15,792 bases of DNA from Collinsella sp. (GTDB lineage: Bacteria; Actinomycetota; Coriobacteriia; Coriobacteriales; Coriobacteriaceae): NCBI GenBank assembly GCA_022713905.1, contig JAIHTM010000029.1, forward strand, positions 1 through 15,792, written 5' to 3'. Below are positions 9,276 through 15,792 of the stretch, piece by piece (position 1 is the first letter of the stretch; every line of letters begins with the position of its first letter). The notes beneath the pieces are model-generated. The model did no database searches. It had not been told where the DNA came from and saw only the letters and a program-made list of their open reading frames with translations. The position numbers and the translations under genes were made by a program.

Positions 9276-10379
9276 TTATTGCATTTGGTACGGCGAAAGC
9301 ATGGCCCGTTGCGAGCAGCTTGCAAACCAAACCGACACGAGCGCGAACATGAAGCCGTTGGCAAAACCGTTGGCAAACTGCATCGCACCGCGTTTCCACC
9401 ACAGCAGGCTGCGATGAAGCACACCGTCCGAAAGCACCATGAACAGGCCCATGGTAAACGGAATAAAGCACATCACGGCAAAGGCCGAGAACACGCCCGA
9501 GATGGCCGAGAGTACCAAAAACGGCGCCACGATGCCCATCAGGTAAAAACCGGTACGAGCTTTTCCTTCCAAGCGCTCGGCCTCAACATGGGCCCGACCG
9601 ACCAGATCACCGCCAGAGGCGCCGTTGGTGCCGGCGTGACCCATGCCGCCAATACGGACCTCGTCGCCATCGTGCGTGCCGGCGGGAAACTCAATCGTCT
9701 GCTCGGAGGTCACACGGGTTCGCCCGCTGCCGCCGCAATCGGGACAGGGGTCGGCGACGACCTTACCGGAGCCACCGCACTCAGGGCAGACAGACTGGAA
9801 CGTGCCGGCACCAAACAGAAAGGACAGGTCGACATCGATGTGGCCGCGACCGCCGCAGCTCGGACAGGTATGTGCATGCTCGGACGAAACAGAGCCCGAA
9901 CCGCCGCAGTGACCACAGGTATCGAAGCGCGTATAGCGGACGGTCTTGCGGGCACCGCCCTTGGCCTCCTTGGCGTCGAGCTTAATATCGACGACCACGT
10001 TGGCGCCGTTCTCGGGATTATAGGCAGCCTGCCCGCGACGCGGCTGACCCCAGGCGCCACCAAAGGGAAAGCCGCCCTCAAAGGGATTGCCGTAGCCCGC
10101 GCTGCCGGCGTAACCGCCGCCATAGGGCGAAGCCGTGGGAGCGCCGGCAAAGGGATTGCCCGAGCGCATGGCGTCGTAGCGCGCACGCTTCTGCTCGTCC
10201 GAAAGCACAGCATAGGCCTCGGAAACCTCTTTGAACTTTTCCTCGGCATCCGGTTCTTTGTTGACGTCCGGATGGAGCTTGCGGGCCTTTTGCTGGAAGG
10301 CTTTCTGTATATCACGCGAGGTGGCGTCCTTGGAGACACCCAAAATCTCGTAGTAATCTTTTTCGTTCATCGTCGCCAT
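9276..10379 (-). CDS. J-domain and zinc-finger protein with C-terminal membrane segments
   Basis: DnaJ-like at the front, membrane protein at the back. With ATG 10379 (AGGAGG nine bases upstream) it has 367 residues: J domain (about 8-72) with HPD at 36-38, a Gly/Phe/Pro/Tyr linker (73-118) without DIF motifs, four CxxCGGxG zinc repeats starting at C155, C172, C198 and C212, and part of C-terminal domain I up to GGDL (256-259). From residue 277 the expected domain II and dimerisation segment are replaced by hydrophobic stretches at about 277-297, 298-318 and 338-355. The likely result is a membrane-anchored cochaperone that recruits DnaK to the membrane; this role is inferred. It sits between hemW and dnaJ, and might have arisen by duplication of dnaJ. 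It is not a frameshift: the frame stays open to a normal TAA. Confidence 0.85.
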   Translation of the reverse strand: MATMNEKDYYEILGVSKDATSRDIQKAFQQKARKLHPDVNKEPDAEEKFKEVSEAYAVLSDEQKRARYDAMRSGNPFAGAPTASPYGGGYAGSAGYGNPFEGGFPFGGAWGQPRRGQAAYNPENGANVVVDIKLDAKEAKGGARKTVRYTRFDTCGHCGGSGSVSSEHAHTCPSCGGRGHIDVDLSFLFGAGTFQSVCPECGGSGKVVADPCPDCGGSGRTRVTSEQTIEFPAGTHDGDEVRIGGMGHAGTNGASGGDLVGRAHVEAERLEGKARTGFYLMGIVAPFLVLSAISGVFSAFAVMCFIPFTMGLFMVLSDGVLHRSLLWWKRGAMQFANGFANGFMFALVSVWFASCSQRAMLSPYQMQ

Positions 10380-10421
10380 GCGCGGCAACCTCCTGCTCAC
10401 AGCAGCGTATATATTGCGGTA

Positions 10422-10436
10422 ATTCTACCCGAGCGG
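10422..10436 (-). promoter_or_regulatory. Candidate promoter for the dnaJ-like gene
   Basis: The 58-base gap after hemW contains CCGCTCGGGTAGAAT on the minus strand, with TAGAAT (10427-10422) as a -10 of the TAnnnT type. Transcription would start near 10415, leaving a leader of about 36 bases that contains the AGGAGG site. The first 11 bases are identical to a box in front of lepA. No -35 consensus is seen. Confidence 0.45.
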
Positions 10437-10437
10437 C

Positions 10438-11670
10438 CTAGGCTAGACCCCAAAACAGCTCGAACAGCACATTTCCATCGAGCCAGCCCAAGTGAGTGGG
10501 CGCTAAACGAGCACGGACGCGACCTGCGATAACGTCTTTCGAGGTGACGCGCCCCGCATGTCCTTCAATATGATCGGGCACCCAGGTGGCAAGGCCCAAC
10601 TCGACCGCACGGTCGCAGGCCGCCGCCAACTCATCTGCAGCGATCACGCTTGCCGAGCGAACCAACAGATCGGGCCCAATGCCACGCGTCATGCGACAGG
10701 CAAGCATCAAATCCTCGGCCGCCGCCTCGCGCTGCGACAGATACTCGGCATCAAACGTCGTCGCGGCATCGTCGCGTTGCACCAAGCGCACGCGATACGC
10801 ATCGCCGCGAGCAAGCACGTCGGGAAACAGCCCGGCCAAGCGATCGAAATCCTCGGCGTCGAGCATACCGGCGGCAGAGCGGCCCAAACCCAGATAGCCC
10901 TGTCCGGTCCAATAGGCAATGTTGTGGGCGCACTCATGGCCGTCGAGCGCGTAGCTTGCCACCTCATACGGGTGATAGCCGGCCGCACTCAGGCGCTCAC
11001 GCGCCGCATCCATGCATGCAGCCTGAAAATCCTCGTCGGGCTCGAGCGACTCGTCGCGACACGCCATGCGATAGAGCGGCGTGCCCTCCTCGAGCGTGAG
11101 CGGGTACACCGACACATGATGCGGCGCCGCCGCCAACACGCCATCGAGTGTGCGCTGCCAGCTTAGGTTGGTCTGCCCGGGAAGGCCGCACATCAGGTCG
11201 CACGACACGACAAGCCCAGCGTCCTTGACCGTCGCGATGGCGGCGAGCGCCCGATCGGCATCGTGAATGCGGCCGATGGCGGTAAGTTCGGCGTTATCGA
11301 GCGTTTGCACGCCCAGAGAGACGCGCGTGACACCCACCCCGGCAAGCGCAGTGGCAAGCTCTGCGGTCAGCGATTCGGGATTGGCCTCGCAGGTAAACTC
11401 AACAGGCTTGCACCACGCAGAGATACGCCGGGCAAATTCTACCAAACGCTCCCCCGCCAGCGACGGCGTGCCGCCGCCAACATAGACGGTGCGGATCTGT
11501 GCAAGCGCGCCTGCGTCGCCAAAAGCATCGAGGCGCGCATACAACTGCTCAAAATAGGTATCGAGCGCAACGCTCATGTTGCACGGAGCAAAACTGCGTG
11601 AGTCAAAGTCACAGTACCGGCATTTTTGGGCGCAAAACGGCACATGCACGTACAGCGCGGTAACGGCCAC
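10438..11670 (-). CDS. hemW: HemW, radical SAM heme chaperone (HemN-like)
   Basis: Radical SAM family protein that binds heme and is thought to insert it into target proteins; often misnamed oxygen-independent coproporphyrinogen oxidase. The cluster motif is at C13, C17 and C20 (HVPFCAQKCRYCDF). Other family marks are YVGGGTPS, the ANPES block, and HNIAYWTGQGYLGLGRSA in the C-terminal half, a block typical of HemW. Length is 410 residues, slightly above the usual 370-400. The start is GTG 11670, with a GGAGG site inside the last codons of dusB and only two bases between the genes. Its place after lepA is conserved in Firmicutes, with dusB inserted here. Confidence 0.92.
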   Translation of the reverse strand: MAVTALYVHVPFCAQKCRYCDFDSRSFAPCNMSVALDTYFEQLYARLDAFGDAGALAQIRTVYVGGGTPSLAGERLVEFARRISAWCKPVEFTCEANPESLTAELATALAGVGVTRVSLGVQTLDNAELTAIGRIHDADRALAAIATVKDAGLVVSCDLMCGLPGQTNLSWQRTLDGVLAAAPHHVSVYPLTLEEGTPLYRMACRDESLEPDEDFQAACMDAARERLSAAGYHPYEVASYALDGHECAHNIAYWTGQGYLGLGRSAAGMLDAEDFDRLAGLFPDVLARGDAYRVRLVQRDDAATTFDAEYLSQREAAAEDLMLACRMTRGIGPDLLVRSASVIAADELAAACDRAVELGLATWVPDHIEGHAGRVTSKDVIAGRVRARLAPTHLGWLDGNVLFELFWGLA

Positions 11671-11672
11671 CG

Positions 11673-12716
11673 TTAGGCCTCCAACGGATGAGCGGGCACC
11701 GACTCGCCGGCGGCAAGTGCGGCCTCACAGGCCACCACATCGTGCTCGATATCATCGACCAGTGCCATGAACTCCTCGTATGTGGAGCAACGCACCACCT
11801 GAGCGCGCCAGGCGGCAGCATGGGGCATGCCCTTTAGATACCAGCTTGCGTACGCGCGGGCACGCGACATGAGCGGCAACAGCTCGTGCGTGAGCGTCAG
11901 GTGCTCGCGCAGGGCATCCAGGCGCTCAACCGAGGAGCGAGAAGGAACCGGCGTGCCATCGAGTGCAAGGGCTCGGGCATCGCCGAACACCCATGGATTG
12001 CCGTAGATGCCGCGCGCGATAAACACCGCGCTGGCACCCGAGCTTTGCAGATGCTCAGCAGCGTCCTCTGCCGAGAACACATCGCCCGAACCGATAACGG
12101 GAATCTCGACGGCGTCGGCCACCTCATCGACGACCGACCAATCGGCCTGGCCCGTATAGAGCTGCGTGGCGCAGCGACCATGTACCGCCACCGCGGCGGC
12201 CCCTGCTCCCTCAAGCATCTGGGCAAACGTCGCGGCGTTGCGGTCTTCGGCGTAAAAGCCCTTACGGATTTTTACGGTCACGGGCACATGCGCCGCGCCC
12301 ACCGCCGCCTCGACGATCTGCTCGGCCAGATCGGGAGTGCGCATAAGCGCCGAGCCCTCGCCCTTGGTGACGACCTTGCGAGCCGGGCAGGCCATGTTGA
12401 TATCGATCAGCGACAGGCGATCGCCCACACGCTCCTCGACGGCAGCAACAGCGCTCGCAAACTGATCGGGCTTGGAGCCAAAGAGCTGCACGCAGATCTG
12501 CTGCTCCTCATCGGCCGGCAGTACCAGGCGCCACGTCTTATTGCTGGCATAGGCAAGGCCCGCCACGCTCACCATCTCGCTATAGGCAAGATGGGCACCG
12601 CGACGGCGGCACATGATGCGATAGGCGGGATCGGTCACGCCCGCCATGGGAGCCATAAGGAACGGCTGCTCGGCATAGGCGCCCAGCAACCGCTTGCTGT
12701 ATTCAGAAAGTGCCAT
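11673..12716 (-). CDS. dusB: tRNA-dihydrouridine synthase (DusB-like)
   Basis: FMN-dependent enzyme that reduces uridine to dihydrouridine in tRNA. Family marks: APMAGVTD (22-29), QLFGSKP (77-83), the catalytic region INMACPARKV (106-115) with active-site C110, KIRKG (149-153), HGR (179-181), GSGDV (209-213) and ARGIYGNPW (234-242) for FMN binding. The catalytic motif has Ala where most family members have Gly (NxGCP). A helical C-terminal domain (about 255-330) completes the fold; length is 347 residues, near the usual 320-350. ATG 12716 lies four bases after the lepA stop with only a weak AGGT site, suggesting coupling to lepA. The DusB subgroup is likely but not proven by sequence alone. 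Confidence 0.9.
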   Translation of the reverse strand: MALSEYSKRLLGAYAEQPFLMAPMAGVTDPAYRIMCRRRGAHLAYSEMVSVAGLAYASNKTWRLVLPADEEQQICVQLFGSKPDQFASAVAAVEERVGDRLSLIDINMACPARKVVTKGEGSALMRTPDLAEQIVEAAVGAAHVPVTVKIRKGFYAEDRNAATFAQMLEGAGAAAVAVHGRCATQLYTGQADWSVVDEVADAVEIPVIGSGDVFSAEDAAEHLQSSGASAVFIARGIYGNPWVFGDARALALDGTPVPSRSSVERLDALREHLTLTHELLPLMSRARAYASWYLKGMPHAAAWRAQVVRCSTYEEFMALVDDIEHDVVACEAALAAGESVPAHPLEA

Positions 12717-12720
12717 GGAC

Positions 12721-14532
12721 CTACTCGTCCACCTTGAGAATCGCCATAAACGCCTCCTGCGGGACCTCGACCGATCCGATGGCTTTCATGCGCTTCTTGC
12801 CCTCTTTCTGCTTCTCGAGCAGCTTGCGCTTACGCGAGATATCGCCGCCGTAGCACTTAGCAAGCACGTCCTTGCGACGCGCCTTGACGGTGGAACGGGC
12901 GATGATCTTGTTGCCGATAGCACCCTGGATGGGCACCTCGAACAGCTGGCGCGGAATGATTTCCTTGAGCTTGTCGCACAGACCGCGGGCCAGGCCATAA
13001 GCCTTATCCTTGTGCACGATAAACGACAGCGCGTCCACCTCGTCGCCCGAAAGCAGGATGTCGAGCTTGACGAGCTCGGAGGGGCGATATTCGTTGAACT
13101 CGTAGTCGAGCGAGGCGTAACCCTTGGTGCGGCTCTTGAGCTGGTCAAAAAAGTCCAGAATGAGCTCGGCAAGCGGCATGTCGAAACGCATCTCGACCGA
13201 TTTGCTCGTGAGATGGATCATGTCGGTTGTAATGCCGCGATGCTCGATAGCGAGCTGCATGACGGCACCCGTATACTCGGGCGGACAGATAATCTTGGCC
13301 TTGAGGTAGGGCTCCTCGATGCGCTCGATGCGCGTAGCCTCGGGCAGATCCTGCGGGCTGCGAACATCAATCATCTCGCCGTCGGTCTTGTAGACGTGAT
13401 AGTCCACCGAAGGGCTCGTGGCAATCAGGTCCAGGTTGAACTCGCGCTCCAGGCGCTCCTTAACGACCTCCATATGCAGCAGGCCCAAGAAGCCAACGCG
13501 GAAACCAAAGCCGAGCGCCACCGAAGTCTCGGGCTCCCACACCAACGACGGGTCGTTGACATGCAGCTTATCGAGCGCGTCACGCAGGTTCTCGTAGTCC
13601 TTGTTATCGATCGGGAACAGGCCCGTATAGACCATGGGCTTAGCCTCGCGGTAACCGGGAAGCGGCTCGGGGCAGGGGTTCGACGCCCAGGTAAGGGTGT
13701 CGCCCACGCGAACGGCCTCGGGGTCCTTCAGGCCCGTGACCACGTATCCGACCTCGCCGACCGTCAGCGCGTCGACCGGCGTCTCGGCGGGACGCTTGAC
13801 GCCCACGCCATCGACCAAAAAGTCGCCCTTTGCCTGCATCATGCGCAAGGTATCGCCCTTTTTGATGGAGCCGTCAAAGATGCGCACCGTGGCGACGACG
13901 CCACGATACTCGTCGAAGTATGAATCCAGAATGAGTGCCTTGAGCGGCGCATTCGCATCGCCCTTGGGCGGAGAGATCAGAAAGACAATGGACTCCAGCA
14001 GATCGTGGATGCCCTCGCCGGTCTTGCCCGAGACACACACGGCATCATCGGCAGGGATGGCCAAGTCGTCCTCAATCTCAGTCTTGACCTCGTCGGGATG
14101 TGCGGAGGGCAGATCGATCTTGTTGATGGCGGGCACGATGTCCAGATTGGCATTCATGGCGAGCGTCGCGTTAGAGACGGTCTGCGCCTCGACGCCCTGC
14201 GTGGCGTCGACAACGAGCACCGCGCCCTCACAGGCTGCCAGCGAGCGCGAGACCTCATAGGTAAAGTCCACGTGGCCCGGCGTATCGATCAAATTGAACT
14301 GATACGTCTCGCCATCGTCGGCGTCATAAGACACGCGAACGGCATTGGACTTGATCGTGATGCCGCGCTCGCGCTCGATATCCATGGTGTCGAGCAGCTG
14401 CGACTCCATGTCGCGTTCGTCGACGGTATGGGTGAGCTCGAGGATGCGATCGCTGATCGTGGACTTGCCATGGTCGATGTGCGCAACGATTGAGAAGTTG
14501 CGGATGTGGGAAATGTCAATTGAAGTATTCAT
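12721..14532 (-). CDS. lepA: Elongation factor 4 (LepA), ribosome-associated GTPase
   Basis: Translational GTPase related to EF-G, implicated in back-translocation and in translation initiation or 30S assembly. From ATG 14532 the product is 603 residues, the family's usual length. Marks: P-loop AHIDHGKST (17-25), ERERGITI (53-60), DTPGHVDF (83-90), NKID (137-140), and the characteristic end IGSVEVPQEAF...ILK. The frame extends 20 codons further to an ATG inside the rpsT terminator stem, but MNTSIDISHIRNFSI matches the family N-terminus. No good ribosome binding site precedes ATG 14532; instead a TAAGAT -10 element lies seven bases upstream, suggesting a leaderless message. dusB follows after four bases. 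Confidence 0.97.
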   Translation of the reverse strand: MNTSIDISHIRNFSIVAHIDHGKSTISDRILELTHTVDERDMESQLLDTMDIERERGITIKSNAVRVSYDADDGETYQFNLIDTPGHVDFTYEVSRSLAACEGAVLVVDATQGVEAQTVSNATLAMNANLDIVPAINKIDLPSAHPDEVKTEIEDDLAIPADDAVCVSGKTGEGIHDLLESIVFLISPPKGDANAPLKALILDSYFDEYRGVVATVRIFDGSIKKGDTLRMMQAKGDFLVDGVGVKRPAETPVDALTVGEVGYVVTGLKDPEAVRVGDTLTWASNPCPEPLPGYREAKPMVYTGLFPIDNKDYENLRDALDKLHVNDPSLVWEPETSVALGFGFRVGFLGLLHMEVVKERLEREFNLDLIATSPSVDYHVYKTDGEMIDVRSPQDLPEATRIERIEEPYLKAKIICPPEYTGAVMQLAIEHRGITTDMIHLTSKSVEMRFDMPLAELILDFFDQLKSRTKGYASLDYEFNEYRPSELVKLDILLSGDEVDALSFIVHKDKAYGLARGLCDKLKEIIPRQLFEVPIQGAIGNKIIARSTVKARRKDVLAKCYGGDISRKRKLLEKQKEGKKRMKAIGSVEVPQEAFMAILKVDE

Positions 14533-14539
14533 GCGGACT

Positions 14540-14554
14540 ATCTTACCCGAGCGG
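14540..14554 (-). promoter_or_regulatory. Candidate leaderless promoter of lepA
   Basis: The minus strand reads CCGCTCGGGTAAGAT, ending seven bases before the lepA ATG. TAAGAT (14545-14540) fits the TAnnnT -10 hexamer, which would put the transcription start at or next to the start codon. The 25 bases between the rpsT terminator and lepA leave no space for another arrangement apart from readthrough. The first 11 bases recur in front of the dnaJ-like gene. Confidence 0.5.
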
Positions 14555-14557
14555 TAC

Positions 14558-14594
14558 AAAAAATGGAGCCTGTTCCATAAAACAGGCTCCATTT
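14558..14594 (-). terminator. Intrinsic terminator of rpsT
   Basis: Positions 14594-14581 and 14574-14561 are perfect 14-bp complements with a six-base loop, and the downstream arm runs into a T-run on the minus strand (to 14558). It starts about 35 bases after the rpsT stop. It is the strongest terminator in the window and isolates rpsT from lepA. Confidence 0.92.
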
Positions 14595-14628
14595 ATGCGC
14601 GTAATCTGTGTGGTGTGAAATTTACAAC

Positions 14629-14895
14629 TTAGGAGTTGATGCTGTTCACGAGCTTGGCAAGACCGGACTTGCGGTTGGAAGCCTGGTTCTTGTGGATAAC
14701 ATGCTTGGCGGCAGCCATGTCGAGACGCTTGGTGACGGTCTTGAGGACAGCCTGGGCCTTCTCGGCGTCGCCCTCGGCGACGGCGGACTGGACGTGCTTG
14801 GTCAGCGTCTTGAGCTCGGACTTGACAGCCTTGTTACGCATGCGAGCTGCCTCATTGGTGCGGATACGCTTCTTCTGAGACTTGATGTTTGCCAC
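14629..14895 (-). CDS. rpsT: 30S ribosomal protein S20
   Basis: Primary 16S rRNA-binding protein of the small subunit. The 88-residue product, rich in Lys, Arg and Ala, begins ANIKSQKKRIRTNE after the initiator and ends with KSGLAKLVNSINS, both typical of S20. The start is GTG 14895 with an AAAGGAA site nine bases upstream; upstream TTG 14964 would give a non-conserved extension. E. coli rpsT also uses a non-ATG start (TTG), which is part of its translational autoregulation; whether GTG plays that role here is unknown. The gene has its own promoter and terminator and is thus probably monocistronic. The position between holA and lepA is shared with Firmicutes. Confidence 0.97.
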   Translation of the reverse strand: MANIKSQKKRIRTNEAARMRNKAVKSELKTLTKHVQSAVAEGDAEKAQAVLKTVTKRLDMAAAKHVIHKNQASNRKSGLAKLVNSINS

Positions 14896-14922
14896 TTCTG
14901 GAGTTCCTTTCGAGTTCCTTGC

Positions 14923-14960
14923 AAAAAATGTATGACACCTCTGAGACACGGTGAGGTCAT
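14923..14960 (-). promoter_or_regulatory. rpsT leader hairpin followed by U-tract
   Basis: On the minus strand ATGACCTC (14960-14953) pairs with GAGG-TG-TCAT (14941-14932), with a two-base bulge and an 11-base loop. Three bases later comes a run of six U residues (14928-14923). It starts at about the predicted 5' end of the rpsT message. It could be an attenuator, an S20 autoregulatory element, or a terminator for transcripts coming from holA. Confidence 0.5.
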
Positions 14961-14970
14961 GCAAGCGCCT

Positions 14971-14979
14971 ACTATAGCA
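14971..14979 (-). promoter_or_regulatory. Extended -10 promoter of rpsT
   Basis: The minus strand reads TGC-TATAGT: a -10 hexamer matching consensus in five of six bases with an extended TGn. Transcription would start near 14964, giving a leader of about 70 bases. No matching -35 is found at 16-18 bases; a perfect TTGACA at 15014-15009 is 32 bases away, too far to be the partner. Confidence 0.55.
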
Positions 14980-15028
14980 CGCTCCCCCTCAAAGGGATAG
15001 AACGAATTTGTCAAATAGGCAGGTATCA

Positions 15029-15792
15029 TCACGATTTTCTCAAGATGTTCGTAATCCAGAGCAAAAGCGCGGTCTGAGAATCGGCCGAACCCTTGAGCGC
15101 GAGCTCCACATCGACCGCGCCCTCGAGCGCTGCGACGAGCTCTGCCATCGAAAAGCGGCGCGCCCAGGTCAGGTGATTCTTGACCTGCCAAGACTGGAGC
15201 CTGAGCGTTGCGGCCAGCTCACGACCCTGTCCGCGCGCATCGAGCGCCTTGGCAACGATCAGCTCACGGATGCGCCCGCACAACAGCGTGTAGGTCCACA
15301 CGTAGCTCTTGGCGGGCAGTAGATTGAAGAGTTCGAGCGAGCGGCGCATGTCACGGGCCGAGACCGCATTGAGAAAGTCCCAGGGCTGAACCTCGGCCGT
15401 ACGTACAATCCAGCGCTCAACGTCGGCAAGCTCAATCTGGGGCGCCTCGACCATCTGGGCAAGCTTAGCCAAGTCGTTATCGAGCATGCGGGTGTTCTCA
15501 CCCGAACGCGAGACGAGCTCCTCGGCGGCCGCCGTCGAGATCGACTTGCCGTGCTGCGTCGCCATCTGCTGCACGCGGCGCGGTAGCTCCCAGCGCTTGG
15601 TACCGGAGCAATCGATCACCGCCTTCTTGTCGATCTTGGCGATCGCCTTATACAGGCGCGTGTTCTTGGCAAGCGAGTCGGCGATGATGAGACAAACCGT
15701 CGTGGGGCTGGGACTCGCCAGATAGTCGACAAGCGGCTCGGAGATCGCTTTGGCGAGTTTTGAGCAGCCGTCAAGGATTACCAGGCGAAACT
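15029..15792 (-). CDS. holA: DNA polymerase III subunit delta (partial, 5' end outside window)
   Basis: Delta is the clamp-loader subunit that opens the beta clamp. The frame is open from the window edge to a TGA at 15029, giving 253 visible residues; the family has about 320-345, so roughly 70-90 N-terminal residues lie beyond the edge. The visible part begins in the AAA+-like domain (FRLVILDGCSKL, then LIIADSLAKNTRLYKAI) and continues into the helical domains: DCSGTKRWELP, ARDMRRSLELFNLLPAKSYVW and the C-terminal collar segment with RLQSWQVKNHLTWAR. A downstream GTG at 15619 is internal and is not the start. Placement before rpsT is conserved in Firmicutes. Confidence 0.93.
   Translation of the reverse strand, partial: FRLVILDGCSKLAKAISEPLVDYLASPSPTTVCLIIADSLAKNTRLYKAIAKIDKKAVIDCSGTKRWELPRRVQQMATQHGKSISTAAAEELVSRSGENTRMLDNDLAKLAQMVEAPQIELADVERWIVRTAEVQPWDFLNAVSARDMRRSLELFNLLPAKSYVWTYTLLCGRIRELIVAKALDARGQGRELAATLRLQSWQVKNHLTWARRFSMAELVAALEGAVDVELALKGSADSQTALLLWITNILRKS

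Noticed and set aside
9276..9560. Membrane tail of the dnaJ-like gene as a frameshift artefact or fused neighbour
   Set aside because: The frame is continuous from the zinc region through the hydrophobic segments to a TAA, and I saw no trace of domain II in the alternative minus-strand frames listed for the region.
10420..10431. Small palindrome GGTA-GAAT-TACC as an operator before the dnaJ-like gene
   Set aside because: Only four-base arms, and it coincides with the candidate -10; it does not match CIRCE or HAIR.
14533..14592. Longer lepA start at 14592
   Set aside because: The ATG is inside the rpsT terminator stem, and the 20 added residues do not resemble the LepA N-terminus.
15009..15014. 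Perfect TTGACA as -35 of the rpsT promoter
   Set aside because: It is 32 bases from TATAGT and there is no -10-like hexamer at 16-18 bases; probably chance.

Overview
This window looks like a core housekeeping block from a high-GC Gram-positive bacterium. The GC content, frequent GTG/TTG starts, compact minus-strand operon and protein flavour suggest the Coriobacteriia, perhaps Collinsella-like. That placement is an inference from gene content and style; no database search was possible. All 15 genes lie on the minus strand, so transcription runs from high to low coordinates. Position 15792 is the upstream edge and position 1 the downstream edge.

In transcription order the genes are: holA (5' end cut by the window edge), rpsT, lepA, dusB, hemW, a dnaJ-like gene with a membrane tail, dnaJ, mtaB, phoH, ybeY, dgkA, era, recO, rpsO and pnp. 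The backbone resembles the order long known from Firmicutes such as Bacillus (holA-rpsT-lepA-hemW-heat-shock genes-mtaB-phoH-ybeY-dgkA-era-recO). Here hrcA, grpE, dnaK, prmA and rsmE are absent between hemW and mtaB, and two J-domain genes sit in their place. Genes from lepA to hemW and from dnaJ to recO are separated by about 2-15 bp or overlap, often with the ribosome binding site built on the upstream stop codon, so each group is probably one transcript. Longer gaps with promoter- or terminator-like structure lie around rpsT, before lepA, before each dnaJ-type gene, before rpsO and between rpsO and pnp.

Functionally the block centres on ribosome biogenesis and RNA metabolism: S20, S15, LepA, Era, YbeY, PhoH, PNPase, DusB and MtaB. 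It adds protein folding (two J proteins), DNA replication and repair (HolA, RecO), lipid carrier recycling (DgkA) and heme handling (HemW).

No CRISPR array, transposase, tRNA, rRNA or prophage gene is visible. The most unusual items are a perfect 40-bp inverted repeat wrapping a nested hairpin at the pnp 3' end (31-179), the J protein whose C-terminal chaperone domain is replaced by membrane segments, a probable leaderless lepA promoter squeezed between a terminator and the start codon, an 11-base promoter box shared by lepA and the dnaJ-like gene, and structured leaders on rpsT, rpsO and pnp.
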